NCBI RefSeq assembly: GCF_013030945.1
Contig: NZ_JABBXF010000102.1
Span: 1 to 39,349, forward strand
From: Streptomyces morookaense
GTDB lineage: Bacteria > Actinomycetota > Actinomycetes > Streptomycetales > Streptomycetaceae
Direction of reading: 5' to 3'
DNA length: 39,349 nt
How positions within the stretch are numbered: the first letter of the stretch is position 1; each line of letters opens with the position of its first letter. A model generated the notes under the pieces. It saw only the letters and a program-made list of their open reading frames with translations. It had not been told where the DNA came from and searched no databases. Below are positions 9,202 through 16,869 of this stretch, in pieces. A program made the translations under genes and the position numbers.

Positions 9202-9632
9202 CGGAGGGGGTCGGGGGCGTGGAGGGCCGTGTGCAGGTCGTCGGCGGAGGTGAGGGTGTTCCACCGGTCGCCGGCCTGGTCGGGGAGGACCCAGACGCGG
9301 TCGCCGAGGTATCGGCCCGGGGGCGGGACGAAGATCTCCGCTCCCCTGGGATGGACAGCGGCGCCGGGAACGGCCGCCAGGGGCTTGGCGGTTCCGAGCG
9401 GGAGCAGCCACCAGATCATGCGCTCCACGCCGCCCATCAGGTATGGGCCGATGTGGCAGCTCCGCTCGCGGAGACGGCTCACGGCTGCCGTGCCGAGCGT
9501 GAAGTCGGTGCGTACGAGCTCCCACCGTCGGCCGACCAGGAGCGGGGCCGTCCGGCCCGACTCCCAGAGGCGGACGGCGGCGCCGGGGTCCATTGCGGCC
9601 TGGGACAGCCAACGGGTGGTGGAAGTACGCAC
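9183..9632 (-). CDS. Small conserved protein resembling a Prim-Pol N-terminal domain, 149 aa
   Basis: Starts at GTG 9632 with AAGGAG 4 bases upstream. The order 'WLSQAAMDPGAAVRLWESGRTAPLLVGRRWELVRTD' ... 'IGPYLMGGVERMIWWLLPLGTA' ... 'GAEIFVPPPGRYLGDRVWVLPDQ' resembles short actinobacterial proteins annotated as bifunctional primase/polymerase N-terminal-like (PF09250-type). I see no obvious catalytic acidic triad, so polymerase activity is doubtful. It follows the XRE/TPR regulator by 104 bases on the same strand and may belong with it. Confidence 0.65.
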   Translation of the reverse strand: MRTSTTRWLSQAAMDPGAAVRLWESGRTAPLLVGRRWELVRTDFTLGTAAVSRLRERSCHIGPYLMGGVERMIWWLLPLGTAKPLAAVPGAAVHPRGAEIFVPPPGRYLGDRVWVLPDQAGDRWNTLTSADDLHTALHAPDPLRQIPSN

Positions 9633-9736
9633 GTTGCTCCTTCAGATCATCGGTGGTGCGGGATCCGAAGGGGACGGTAGAGCTGCGCGGATCGCCGGAG
9701 GGGCACAGTTCGTACCCCCTCCTCTGTCGGGTCCGC

Positions 9737-10987
9737 CTACGCGGCCAGCAGCCCCAGTTTGACCGCCAGCCGGGCTGCTCGCTGCCGACGCCGGGGGCTC
9801 CTCGACTCCGACTCGCCGAGGATGATCGTTCGGGCATAGCCGTTGTAGCGGATGGTCTCCGGTGCCGCCTCGTAGGCCTTGTCGAGGGTGGCGAGCGCAG
9901 CCTCGTGCTGTCCGTCCAGTTGGTATCCGCGCGCCTCCTCGATGCGGTGGCGCGCCCGGCGGGGGCGGGACGGGATGGCGAGCGCGTCCGCGGCAGCTGC
10001 CTGGCGTACGGATTCGCCGCCTGCGTGGAGTTCGACGGCGACGGTGACGGCGTGCGCGCCCATCACGGCGCGGGAGAACGACGTGACCGGGTGGTAGTAG
10101 TCGGACGGCAGACGGTCGGCCATGGCGCGGGCCGTGTCCCAGTGGTGCCAGGCATTTCCGCTGTCACCCCGCCGGGCTGCGGTGTAGCCCGCCTCGAAGC
10201 GGAGGGCTCCGGCGATGGCGAGGATGTCGTCCGGGGCGTCGGGCAGCAAGGGTTCCAGGAACGTCAGCGTCTCCGACGTGACGGCGTCGGCGGCGTCGAA
10301 GTGCGCGGGGCCGGAATCGCGGTGCGCCTGCGCCGCGAGCCAGGCCGCAACGCCGATCGTGTGCGGATCCTCGGATTCCTGGGCCGCGAGCATCGAGCGT
10401 TCGGCCACGCGCCAGAGGAGCGCGGCGTCAGGCTGGTAGGCCAGGAAGAACTGGCTCAGGCTGTAGACCTCCGAGAGGACGGACTGCGCCCGCCGTCTGT
10501 CCGCCACGCGGTCCGCCTGTCGCGCAGCGAGCTGGGCATCGCGGATCAGGCCGGGCAGCAAGGCGCCGACGACGTCGCGATGGTTCGGGGAGGAGTGACG
10601 CGCCTGCCAGGCGCGGGCAACGCGCATGCGCAACTCCACTGTCGGCGGTGCCTCGCCTCCTGCCACGTACGGAAAAGCGTTCACGGTTTCCCGTACTGCC
10701 GGTAGCCGCGCATGGCCGGGGCCGACGAAGAGGTCGACGCGGGTGCTCCGATCCCCCGTGAGTTCGGAGAGCTCGCGCACGCGCAGGACTTCGGCGATCT
10801 GCAGGACGACATCGAGCTTCGGCATCTTGAGCCGCCCGTACTCGACCGCCTTCACCCACGAAGGCGACCTGCCCAGCAGACCGGCCAGGACCGTACGCGT
10901 CATTCCCCGGCGCGTACGCAGCAGTTGCAGTCGCTGACCGAAGGCCAACGGGTCGGTGTACAGCTCGTTCCCGGCATCGGATGACAC
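9737..10987 (-). CDS. XRE-family regulator with C-terminal TPR-like region, 416 aa
   Basis: An N-terminal HTH_31/XRE domain at residues ~12-72 (FGQRLQLLRTRRGMTRTVLAGLLGRSPSWVKAVEYGRLKMPKLDVVLQIAEVLRV) is followed by ~340 residues of Ala/Leu-rich helices typical of tetratricopeptide-like modules (VAAWLAAQAHRDSG, ALRFEAGYTAARRGDSGNAWHHWDTARAMA, YQLDGQHEAALATLDKAYEAAPE). Such proteins are common Streptomyces regulators, sometimes peptide-responsive. GTG 10987 is the only reasonable start. The 394 bases upstream are shared with the divergent secreted-protein gene. Confidence 0.88.
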   Translation of the reverse strand: MSSDAGNELYTDPLAFGQRLQLLRTRRGMTRTVLAGLLGRSPSWVKAVEYGRLKMPKLDVVLQIAEVLRVRELSELTGDRSTRVDLFVGPGHARLPAVRETVNAFPYVAGGEAPPTVELRMRVARAWQARHSSPNHRDVVGALLPGLIRDAQLAARQADRVADRRRAQSVLSEVYSLSQFFLAYQPDAALLWRVAERSMLAAQESEDPHTIGVAAWLAAQAHRDSGPAHFDAADAVTSETLTFLEPLLPDAPDDILAIAGALRFEAGYTAARRGDSGNAWHHWDTARAMADRLPSDYYHPVTSFSRAVMGAHAVTVAVELHAGGESVRQAAAADALAIPSRPRRARHRIEEARGYQLDGQHEAALATLDKAYEAAPETIRYNGYARTIILGESESRSPRRRQRAARLAVKLGLLAA

Positions 10988-11230
10988 GGTTCCCGCCCCT
11001 CTCCGAACAGGTCGTCAGTGCAAGAGTAGGGGCACGTCCGCAGCCCGGCCGGTGACGCCGAGCGGCTGAGTTCCCACCCATGACAGCTCGCCCTGGATGC
11101 ATTCGCCACCTGAGCCGTGTCCGAAACCTTTCGGTCACATTGCAGCCCCCGGCCTGCTGAAAACGGAACCGATCCCCGACCCGCGAGCCCCTACGCATGA
11201 GCTGTGCAGCACACAACTCACCTGATGCAA

Positions 11231-11244
11231 ATGGCAATTGCCAT
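11231..11244. promoter_or_regulatory. Perfect 14-bp palindrome ATGGCAATTGCCAT in a 394-bp divergent intergenic region
   Basis: The region 10988-11381 holds no gene I can support. It must contain promoters for the XRE gene (minus) and the secreted-protein gene (plus). The perfect palindrome is flanked by TGCA on both sides with one base of asymmetry, and AT-rich cores of this kind are typical XRE-regulator sites. It lies 138 bases upstream of the secreted-protein start. Confidence 0.5.
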
Positions 11245-11381
11245 GCACCGCACACACGGCTGGCCGATTCATCCCCACCGGAGTCGACGCGTCACACGCG
11301 ACCTCCCTAGCGTGCTGGTGGCCGGATCGCGTCGTGAGGGTCCGGCAACGGAAGTTCACGGCAGTCACCTCAAGGGGGACC

Positions 11382-12098
11382 ATGCGTAAGGTGAATGCAC
11401 GTCGGTACGCCGTCGCCTCGGCGGCACTCGGCCTCGCCGCCGGGCTGTTCGCCGCGGCACCCGCTTCCGCGGCGGCAGCGGCAACGCCCTCCGCCCAGGG
11501 CTCGTCCGGGGACGTGGAGTTCTCGGTCTTCGACAACGGATCCGGAATTCCCAGAAATTCCTCGTTCCGGCTGGCCGATCTCGGCCGGCACGGCGTTCCG
11601 GAGTCCGCGGTGAAGCAGCTCGGCGCCGGCAAGGCGCCCCGCACGGCCGGGGCCGATGCGGAGAGTCACGTGATGAGCGGGCCCGACGACCTGGTCGGGC
11701 AGTGGAAGGACCGTGACGGCTGGACCGTCTACCTGCGGCGGGGCTACTACGACCCCGCCAGGGACAGGGGCTTCGGGCTCACCAAGATAGAGCAGAAGCA
11801 CAACCTCACCATGAAGGCCGTCCGGGCCACCACGCAGTACCCGCGTCCGGGTGCCGCCGGCAAGCAGCAGATGAACGGTCGCCCGAACACCTACAACTAC
11901 TTCACCGACGTGCTGCACGTGAAGTGCAGCGGATGGTGGATCTTCAAGACCTGCCGCGTCGACAAAGTCCAGGCCGTGCGGGCCGGAGTAGACTTCGGCG
12001 CCCAGATCCCGATGCTGCCCAAGGGCGTCATCACCGCCTACTGCGAAGGCGTGCAAGGGCGTTGTCCCGACTGGGTCAAGAACGCCATCAACATCTGA
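11382..12098 (+). CDS. Secreted protein of unknown function, 238 aa
   Basis: A classical Sec signal peptide (MRKVNARRYAVASAALGLA, then AGLFAAAPASAAAA) has probable cleavage near residue 33. The mature part is hydrophilic with aromatic clusters (QWKDRDGWTVYLRRGYYDPARDRGFGLTKIEQKHNL) and four cysteines in two pairs near the C-terminus (VKCSGWWIFKTCRVD and YCEGVQGRCPDW), suggesting two disulfides. I do not recognise the family. AAGGGGGA precedes ATG 11382. The next gene starts 21 bases downstream and is probably in the same operon. Confidence 0.88.
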   Translation: MRKVNARRYAVASAALGLAAGLFAAAPASAAAAATPSAQGSSGDVEFSVFDNGSGIPRNSSFRLADLGRHGVPESAVKQLGAGKAPRTAGADAESHVMSGPDDLVGQWKDRDGWTVYLRRGYYDPARDRGFGLTKIEQKHNLTMKAVRATTQYPRPGAAGKQQMNGRPNTYNYFTDVLHVKCSGWWIFKTCRVDKVQAVRAGVDFGAQIPMLPKGVITAYCEGVQGRCPDWVKNAINI

Positions 12099-12119
12099 GC
12101 CGCCAGGAGGGGCAGACAG

Positions 12120-12725
12120 ATGAGCCGACGTCCCGTCCGGCCGGCCCGTACCCTGCCGGCCGCGGAGTGGTGGGCGCCGCTGCTCGTCGACCTCGGTGCC
12201 GTGCAGTACGGGAGTACCGACCTCGGATTGTGCGTCCGTGACGTCGACCTCACCACCGGCCGGGCACGGGTGACCGTGCAGTGGTCCGGCACGCCCGGAA
12301 CGCCCGGCACCGAGCTCCTCCTGGCCGATCCCGAGGCCGGCCGCGACGTACTCCTGCGGGAGATCGCCGCGGCCGGCCCCGCCCGGCTCGCCGCCGACGA
12401 GTTCCCTCCGCTCACCGGCCACGCCTGGCTCCTCGACGAGCTCGGGCGGCGCAGCGACGCCTGGTACGCGTACCTCGCCGAACCGGTGGACCTGCTGCGG
12501 GTCGTCACCGACGGACACGGCACGACGGACGTCGCCGTACAGCGCACGGCCCGCGGCGACGTGGTCGTCGTCCACGTCCCCCTGGCCGGGCTGGGGGACG
12601 ACGACGTCGGCCTCGCCTACACCATCGCCGAGCGCGCCGTCACCGTCCCGCCACACGACCTCCGGCCGGCCGGCACCGTGCAGGGCCGGCCCGCCTTCAC
12701 CGCCCACCTCCCCGGCGAGGGTTAG
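12120..12725 (+). CDS. Hypothetical protein, 201 aa
   Basis: GGAGGGG precedes ATG 12120 by 6 bases, and the gene follows the secreted protein by 21 bases. The product is acidic and soluble, without signal peptide or membrane helices, and Leu/Val-rich in a beta-like pattern (TDVAVQRTARGDVVVVHVPLAGLGDDD). No family recognised. It converges on ridA with a 4-base overlap of coding ends. Confidence 0.75.
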   Translation: MSRRPVRPARTLPAAEWWAPLLVDLGAVQYGSTDLGLCVRDVDLTTGRARVTVQWSGTPGTPGTELLLADPEAGRDVLLREIAAAGPARLAADEFPPLTGHAWLLDELGRRSDAWYAYLAEPVDLLRVVTDGHGTTDVAVQRTARGDVVVVHVPLAGLGDDDVGLAYTIAERAVTVPPHDLRPAGTVQGRPAFTAHLPGEG

Positions 12726-13126
12726 GGCACCACCGCCACCCCCTCCAGCTCCACCACCGCCTCCTCGTCCCACAACCGTGTCACCCCGACGACCGCCATC
12801 GCCGGATAGTCGCGTCCCGCCAAGCGGCGCCACACGGCGCCCAGTTGGCGGGTGCACGCGCGGTAGTCCGCGATGTCCGTCGCGTACACCGTCACGCGCG
12901 CCAGGTCGCGCGGCTCTCCGCCCGCCGCCCGCAGGGCCGCCAGCAGATTGGAGAGGGCCTGCGCGAACTGTTCCGGCAGGCCGCCCGGTACCAGCCGCCC
13001 CTCCCCGTCCAGTGCCGTCTGGCCTGCCAGGAAGACCAATCGGCCGCCGACGGCGGTCACCGCGTGCGTGAAGCCCACGGGCGGCGGCAGGCCTTCCGGG
13101 TTCAGCCGGTGCAGGTGCGGTGTCAT
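12722..13126 (-). CDS. ridA: RidA/YjgF-family protein (enamine/imine deaminase type)
   Basis: 134 residues, the normal RidA length, with family features 'LVFLAGQTALDGEGRLVPGGLPEQFAQALSNL' and 'ARVTVYATDIADYRACTRQLGAVW'. RidA proteins hydrolyse reactive enamine/imine intermediates. The conserved arginine near the end (family 'NPLARVEI') is not clear here; the tail reads 'EEAVVELEGVAVVP', so this may be an Rid subgroup other than archetypal RidA. Its ATG overlaps the acyl-CoA dehydrogenase stop (ATGA, 13123-13126), showing translational coupling. In this locus it fits deamination of the enamine formed from 2-aminobenzoyl-CoA. Confidence 0.9.
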   Translation of the reverse strand: MTPHLHRLNPEGLPPPVGFTHAVTAVGGRLVFLAGQTALDGEGRLVPGGLPEQFAQALSNLLAALRAAGGEPRDLARVTVYATDIADYRACTRQLGAVWRRLAGRDYPAMAVVGVTRLWDEEAVVELEGVAVVP

Positions 13127-14262
13127 CGGTACAACTCCCTCGCGATGATCGTGCGCTGGACCTCCGTCGCGCCCTCGTAGATGCGCGGGGCCCGCACCTC
13201 GCGGTAGAGGTGTTCCAGGAGGTGGCCATGGCGGAGGGCGCGGGCACCGTGCAACTGGACGGCGGAGTCGACGACGTACTGGGCGGTCTCGGTGGCGAAG
13301 AGCTTCGCCATCGCCGAGCGGCGCGCGATGCCGGGTCCGCCCGCGTCGTGGGCCGCCGCCGCCGCGTACACCAGCAGGGCCGCGGCCTCGGTGCGGGTCG
13401 CCATCTCGGCGAGGCGGTGGGAGACGGACTGGAGATCCTTCAACGGGCCGCCGAAGGCCCGGCGTTCCGCGGCGTGCACGAGGGTCGCGTCCAGTGCGGC
13501 GCGCGCCATGCCGACCGCGAACGCGCCGACGCTCGGGCGGAAGAGGTCGAGGGTCGCCATGGCCACCCGGTAGCCCTCCCCCACCTCGCCGATCACATCG
13601 TCCGGTCCCACCGGCACCGCGTCGAAGGCGAGGATGCCGATGGGGTGCGGGCTGAGCATCGCGAGCGGTGTGCCGTCCAGGCCCGGGCGGCCGGCCGGGA
13701 CGAGGAAGGCCGTGATGCCCGAGCGGCGCCGCCCCTCCCCCGGCTCCGCCGTCCGCGCGAAGACCGTGTAGACGTCCGCGTCCGGGGCGTTGGAGATCCA
13801 GCACTTCTCGCCCGTCAGCCGCCAGCCGCCGCCGGCCGCCGGCGCCGCCCGCAGTTCCAGTGCGGCCGCGTCCGAGCCCGCGTCCGGCTCGCTCAGGGCG
13901 AAGGCCGCGACCGCACGGCCGGCCGCCACCTCCGGAAGCCAGCGGGAGCGCTGCAGCCCTGTGCCGTGGCGCGCGACCGGGTACGCGCCCAGGCCCTGCA
14001 GGGCGAGGGCCGTCTCCGCCTCCGTGCACTCCCGCGCCAGGGATTCCCGGAGGAGGCAGAGGTCCATGGCCCGGACGGGCCGGCCGTCGGGGCGGAACAC
14101 CGCCCGCAGCAGGCCGAGTTCACCGAGGGCCGCCACCAGGGGCCTGTTGACCCGGCCCGGTTCACCCTGTTGCGCCAGCGGGCGCAGCCGGTCCGCAGCC
14201 AGCGCGCGCAGCCGGGCGCACCACGCCTGCTGCTCCGGGTCCAGTGCGAACGGGGTCGTCAT
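13123..14262 (-). CDS. Acyl-CoA dehydrogenase
   Basis: A 379-residue flavoprotein of the usual family length. Signatures are 'AAFALSEPDAGSDAAALELRA' (ACADS_1-like), 'KCWISNAPDADVYTVFART', 'QSVSHRLAEMATR' and the C-terminal 'QLHGARALRHGHLLEHLYREVRAPRIYEGATEVQRTIIAREL', where the 'YEGATEVQ' loop normally carries the catalytic Glu region. ATG 14262 has GGAGGGG upstream; the in-frame extension to 14379 runs into the divergent promoter and is rejected. First gene of the acyl-CoA dehydrogenase-ridA unit, divergent from the CoA ligase. Likely oxidises a reduced alicyclic CoA intermediate in 2-aminobenzoate breakdown. Confidence 0.93.
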   Translation of the reverse strand: MTTPFALDPEQQAWCARLRALAADRLRPLAQQGEPGRVNRPLVAALGELGLLRAVFRPDGRPVRAMDLCLLRESLARECTEAETALALQGLGAYPVARHGTGLQRSRWLPEVAAGRAVAAFALSEPDAGSDAAALELRAAPAAGGGWRLTGEKCWISNAPDADVYTVFARTAEPGEGRRRSGITAFLVPAGRPGLDGTPLAMLSPHPIGILAFDAVPVGPDDVIGEVGEGYRVAMATLDLFRPSVGAFAVGMARAALDATLVHAAERRAFGGPLKDLQSVSHRLAEMATRTEAAALLVYAAAAAHDAGGPGIARRSAMAKLFATETAQYVVDSAVQLHGARALRHGHLLEHLYREVRAPRIYEGATEVQRTIIARELYR

Positions 14263-14292
14263 CGTTCCCCTCCCCTCTCCATATCGCGCTCT

Positions 14293-14321
14293 GTTGACTG
14301 CCGTCATCAACTCGATACGCT
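14293..14321 (+). promoter_or_regulatory. CoA-ligase promoter with overlapping operator
   Basis: TTGACT (14294-14299) and TACGCT (14316-14321) are separated by 16 bases. Overlapping the -35 is a dyad, GTTGA-N9-TCAAC, with inner TGAC-TGCC-GTCA (14295-14306). The same 12 bases occur at 20007-20018 in front of the monooxygenase/hydratase operon. The region also serves the divergent acyl-CoA dehydrogenase gene, so one site could control all three units. Confidence 0.65.
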
Positions 14322-14384
14322 GACAGCGGATCGGTAGCGACACAAGACCCCCAACCACCACCCCGCCAAGGGGGCGCATCCGCC

Positions 14385-16016
14385 GTGGAGTTCATGCCGT
14401 CCGCCCATGTCGACACCTTCGCCCGCGACCACCTCCCGCCCGCCGACCGGTGGCCCGGACTGCGGCCCCTCCCCGGCCCCGCACGTCTCAACTGCGGTGC
14501 GGAGCTGCTGGACGGCACGATCGCCCGGCTCGGAGCGGACCGGCCCGCGGTCCGTGACGGATCCGGGGGCGTGTGGACGTACGGGGAACTCCGGGAGAAC
14601 GTCGACCGGATCGCGCACACCCTCACCGGCGACCTCGGGGTCCTGCCCGGCCACCGCGTCCTGCTCCGCGGGCCCACCACGCCATGGCTGGCGGCCTGTT
14701 GGCTGGCGGTGATGAAGGCGGGGGCCGTCGCCGTGACCGTCCTCGCCGCACAACGGCCGCGTGAGCTCGCCGAGATATGCCGCATCGCCGACGTCCGGCA
14801 CGCCCTCTGCGACACCCGGTCGACGGACGGTCTCGCGAATGCGCGTATACCACACTTGCGGATCACGCCGTACGGGGGCAACACGGCGGACGACCTGCTG
14901 TGGCGCGCCGTTCACCAACCCTCGTCCTACGCACCGGTGGAGACCTCCGCGGACGACGTCGCCCTCATCGCCTTCACCTCCGGAACCACCGGACGGCCCA
15001 AGGCCTGCGCCCACTTCCACCGGGACGTGATCGCCGTCGCCGACACCTTCTCCGCCCACGTGCTGCGCCCGCGCCCGGACGACGTGTTCGCGGGCAGCCC
15101 GCCCCTGGGCTTCACCTTCGGGCTCGGCGGGCTCGTCGTCTTCCCGCTGCGCGCGGGCGCCTCGACGCTGCTGGCCGACTGGGGCGGGCCCGAGCGGCTG
15201 CTCGGCGACATCCAACGCCACCGGATATCCGTGCTGTTCACCGCCCCGACCGCCTACCGCAGCATGCTCGGCGCACTGGGCTCGCGCCACCACGACATCT
15301 CGTCGCTGCGCAGATGCGTCTCCGCAGGCGAGCACCTGCCCGCCGCTCTCTGGCACGACTGGCACCGGGCCACCGGACTGCGCCTCATCAACGGCATAGG
15401 CGCCACCGAGATGCTGCACATCTTCATCTCCGCCGCCGACGACGCCGCCCGCCCCGGCGCCACCGGCCTGCCCGTGCCGGGCTACGAGGCCTGCGTCCTC
15501 GGCCCCGACGGACGGCCGGTCCCCGACGGGCGGCCCGGCCTGCTGGCCGTCCGCGGCCCGACCGGATGCCGCTACCTGGCCGACACGGACGCGCGGCAGC
15601 GCGACTACGTGCGCGACGGCTGGAACATCACCGGCGACACCTATGTCCGCGACGCGGACGGCTACTTCACCTTCGTCGCCCGTGCCGACGACATGATCGT
15701 GTCCGCCGGCCACAACGTCGCCGGGCCCGAGGTCGAGGAGGCCCTGCTGCGCCATCCCGACGTGCGGGAGGCGGCCGTCGTGGGGCGGCCGGACGCGCAC
15801 CGGGGCGCGGTCGTGGTGGCTTATGTGGTACTACGGGACGGAGTTCCGCGCGATCCCGAAACCGCCGCGAGGCTACGGGAGTTCACCAAAAAGGAGATCG
15901 TTCCGTACAAGTGCCCTCGCGAGATCGTGTTCCTCGATACCCTGCCCCGCACGCCAACCGGCAAATTACAGCGGTTCCTGCTGCGCTCCGGCCCTTTACA
16001 GTTTCCCCGTGACTGA
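14385..16016 (+). CDS. Aromatic acid-CoA ligase, probably 2-aminobenzoate-CoA ligase
   Basis: 543-residue ANL-family adenylate-forming enzyme of the benzoate-CoA ligase subgroup. It has P-loop 'FTSGTTGRPKACAHFHRD', 'GIGATEMLHIF', the hinge region 'YFTFVARADDMIVSAGHNVAGPEVEEAL' and catalytic lysine in 'PRTPTGKLQRF'. It would activate an aromatic acid to its CoA thioester with ATP. GTG 14385 (AAGGGGG 10 bases upstream) is preferred to ATG 14394. The gene contains two TTA codons, at 15966-15968 and 15996-15998 near its 3' end, suggesting dependence on bldA tRNA. Its end overlaps the paaX-like start by 8 bases. The neighbouring fused monooxygenase/reductase makes 2-aminobenzoate the best substrate guess. 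Confidence 0.9.
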   Translation: MEFMPSAHVDTFARDHLPPADRWPGLRPLPGPARLNCGAELLDGTIARLGADRPAVRDGSGGVWTYGELRENVDRIAHTLTGDLGVLPGHRVLLRGPTTPWLAACWLAVMKAGAVAVTVLAAQRPRELAEICRIADVRHALCDTRSTDGLANARIPHLRITPYGGNTADDLLWRAVHQPSSYAPVETSADDVALIAFTSGTTGRPKACAHFHRDVIAVADTFSAHVLRPRPDDVFAGSPPLGFTFGLGGLVVFPLRAGASTLLADWGGPERLLGDIQRHRISVLFTAPTAYRSMLGALGSRHHDISSLRRCVSAGEHLPAALWHDWHRATGLRLINGIGATEMLHIFISAADDAARPGATGLPVPGYEACVLGPDGRPVPDGRPGLLAVRGPTGCRYLADTDARQRDYVRDGWNITGDTYVRDADGYFTFVARADDMIVSAGHNVAGPEVEEALLRHPDVREAAVVGRPDAHRGAVVVAYVVLRDGVPRDPETAARLREFTKKEIVPYKCPREIVFLDTLPRTPTGKLQRFLLRSGPLQFPRD

Positions 16017-16842
16017 CCAGCAACCGCCCCACACTCCACGGTCCCTCATCGTCACCTTCTACGGCGCCTACGGCCGCGGCAGCACCGGAACACCCGCCGG
16101 ACCGGTGCCGATCGCGGCACTGATCCGGCTGCTGGGCTCGGTGGGCGTGGACGCACCCTCGGTGCGGTCCGCCGTCTCCCGCCTCAAGCGGCGCGGGCTG
16201 CTCGTGTCCGGCCGCACGGCGTCCGGTGCGGCCGGATACGGGCTGTCGGACGCCGCCCGGCAGCTCCTGGAGGACGGCGACCGGCGCATCTACGGCCGCC
16301 CGTCGGCCCGTTCGGGCCAGGGCTGGCTGCTGGCGGTCTTCTCCGTCCCCGAAGAGGAGCGCCACAAGCGGCACTTGCTGCGCTCCCGGCTCGCGCGCCT
16401 CGGCTTCGGAACGGCCGCGCCCGGGGTGTGGATCGCACCGGCCCACGTGCACGACGAGACGCGGCACACGCTGGAACGGCTGGGCCTGTCGGGGTACGTG
16501 GACCTGTTCCGCGGCAGTCATCTGGGGTTCGAGCCGACCGTGGAGTCGGTGGCGCGGTGGTGGGACCTGGAGGCGCTCGCCAAGCAGCACCGGGCGTTCC
16601 TCGAGACGCACGAGCCGGTGCTGCGGCGCTGGTCGCGGCGGCGTCCGGTGCCGGCGGAGGCGGCGTACCGGGACTATCTGCTGGCACTGGACTCGTGGCG
16701 GCGCCTGCCGTACGCCGATCCCGGCCTTCCGGCGGCCCTGTTGCCGCCGGACTGGCCCGGAGGGCGGGCGTCACGGGTGTTCGCTGCGCTGCACGGGCGG
16801 TTGCGGGATGCGGGGGAGGAATTCGTGGCGCCGGTGTTGTGA
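16009..16842 (+). CDS. PaaX-family transcriptional repressor
   Basis: 277 residues. The N-terminal PaaX winged helix (PRSLIVTFYGAYGRG ... IAALIRLLGSVGVDAPSVRSAVSRLKRRGLLVSGR) and central/C-terminal PaaX domains (GWLLAVFSVPEEERHKRHLLRSRLARLGFGTAAPGVWIAP; RDYLLALDSWRRLPYADPGLPAALLPPDWPG) are in order. PaaX proteins repress aryl-CoA catabolic genes and are released by the aryl-CoA ester. GTG 16009 lies within the last codons of the ligase gene, so expression is coupled to it. It is the obvious candidate to bind the shared sites at 14295 and 20007, with the locus's aryl-CoA as inducer. Confidence 0.93.
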   Translation: MTDQQPPHTPRSLIVTFYGAYGRGSTGTPAGPVPIAALIRLLGSVGVDAPSVRSAVSRLKRRGLLVSGRTASGAAGYGLSDAARQLLEDGDRRIYGRPSARSGQGWLLAVFSVPEEERHKRHLLRSRLARLGFGTAAPGVWIAPAHVHDETRHTLERLGLSGYVDLFRGSHLGFEPTVESVARWWDLEALAKQHRAFLETHEPVLRRWSRRRPVPAEAAYRDYLLALDSWRRLPYADPGLPAALLPPDWPGGRASRVFAALHGRLRDAGEEFVAPVL

Positions 16843-16844
16843 GG

Positions 16845-16869
16845 GGGGCGCCCCGTCAGGGGGCGCCCC
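16845..16869. terminator. Convergent terminator hairpin
   Basis: GGGGCGCCCC occurs twice with a 5-base loop between, giving a 10-bp stem. It starts 3 bases after the paaX-like stop, and the loop holds the first bases of the opposing stop codon (16856-16858). Each copy is also self-complementary. It ends both converging units. Confidence 0.75.

Noticed and set aside
14293..14311. Naming the 12-bp shared site a PaaX box
   Set aside because: It does not resemble the E. coli PaaX site as I recall it; only the genetic linkage supports the PaaX-like regulator.
14263..14379. N-terminal extension of the acyl-CoA dehydrogenase
   Set aside because: It would read through the divergent promoter/operator; ATG 14262 has a strong ribosome site and starts at the usual family position.
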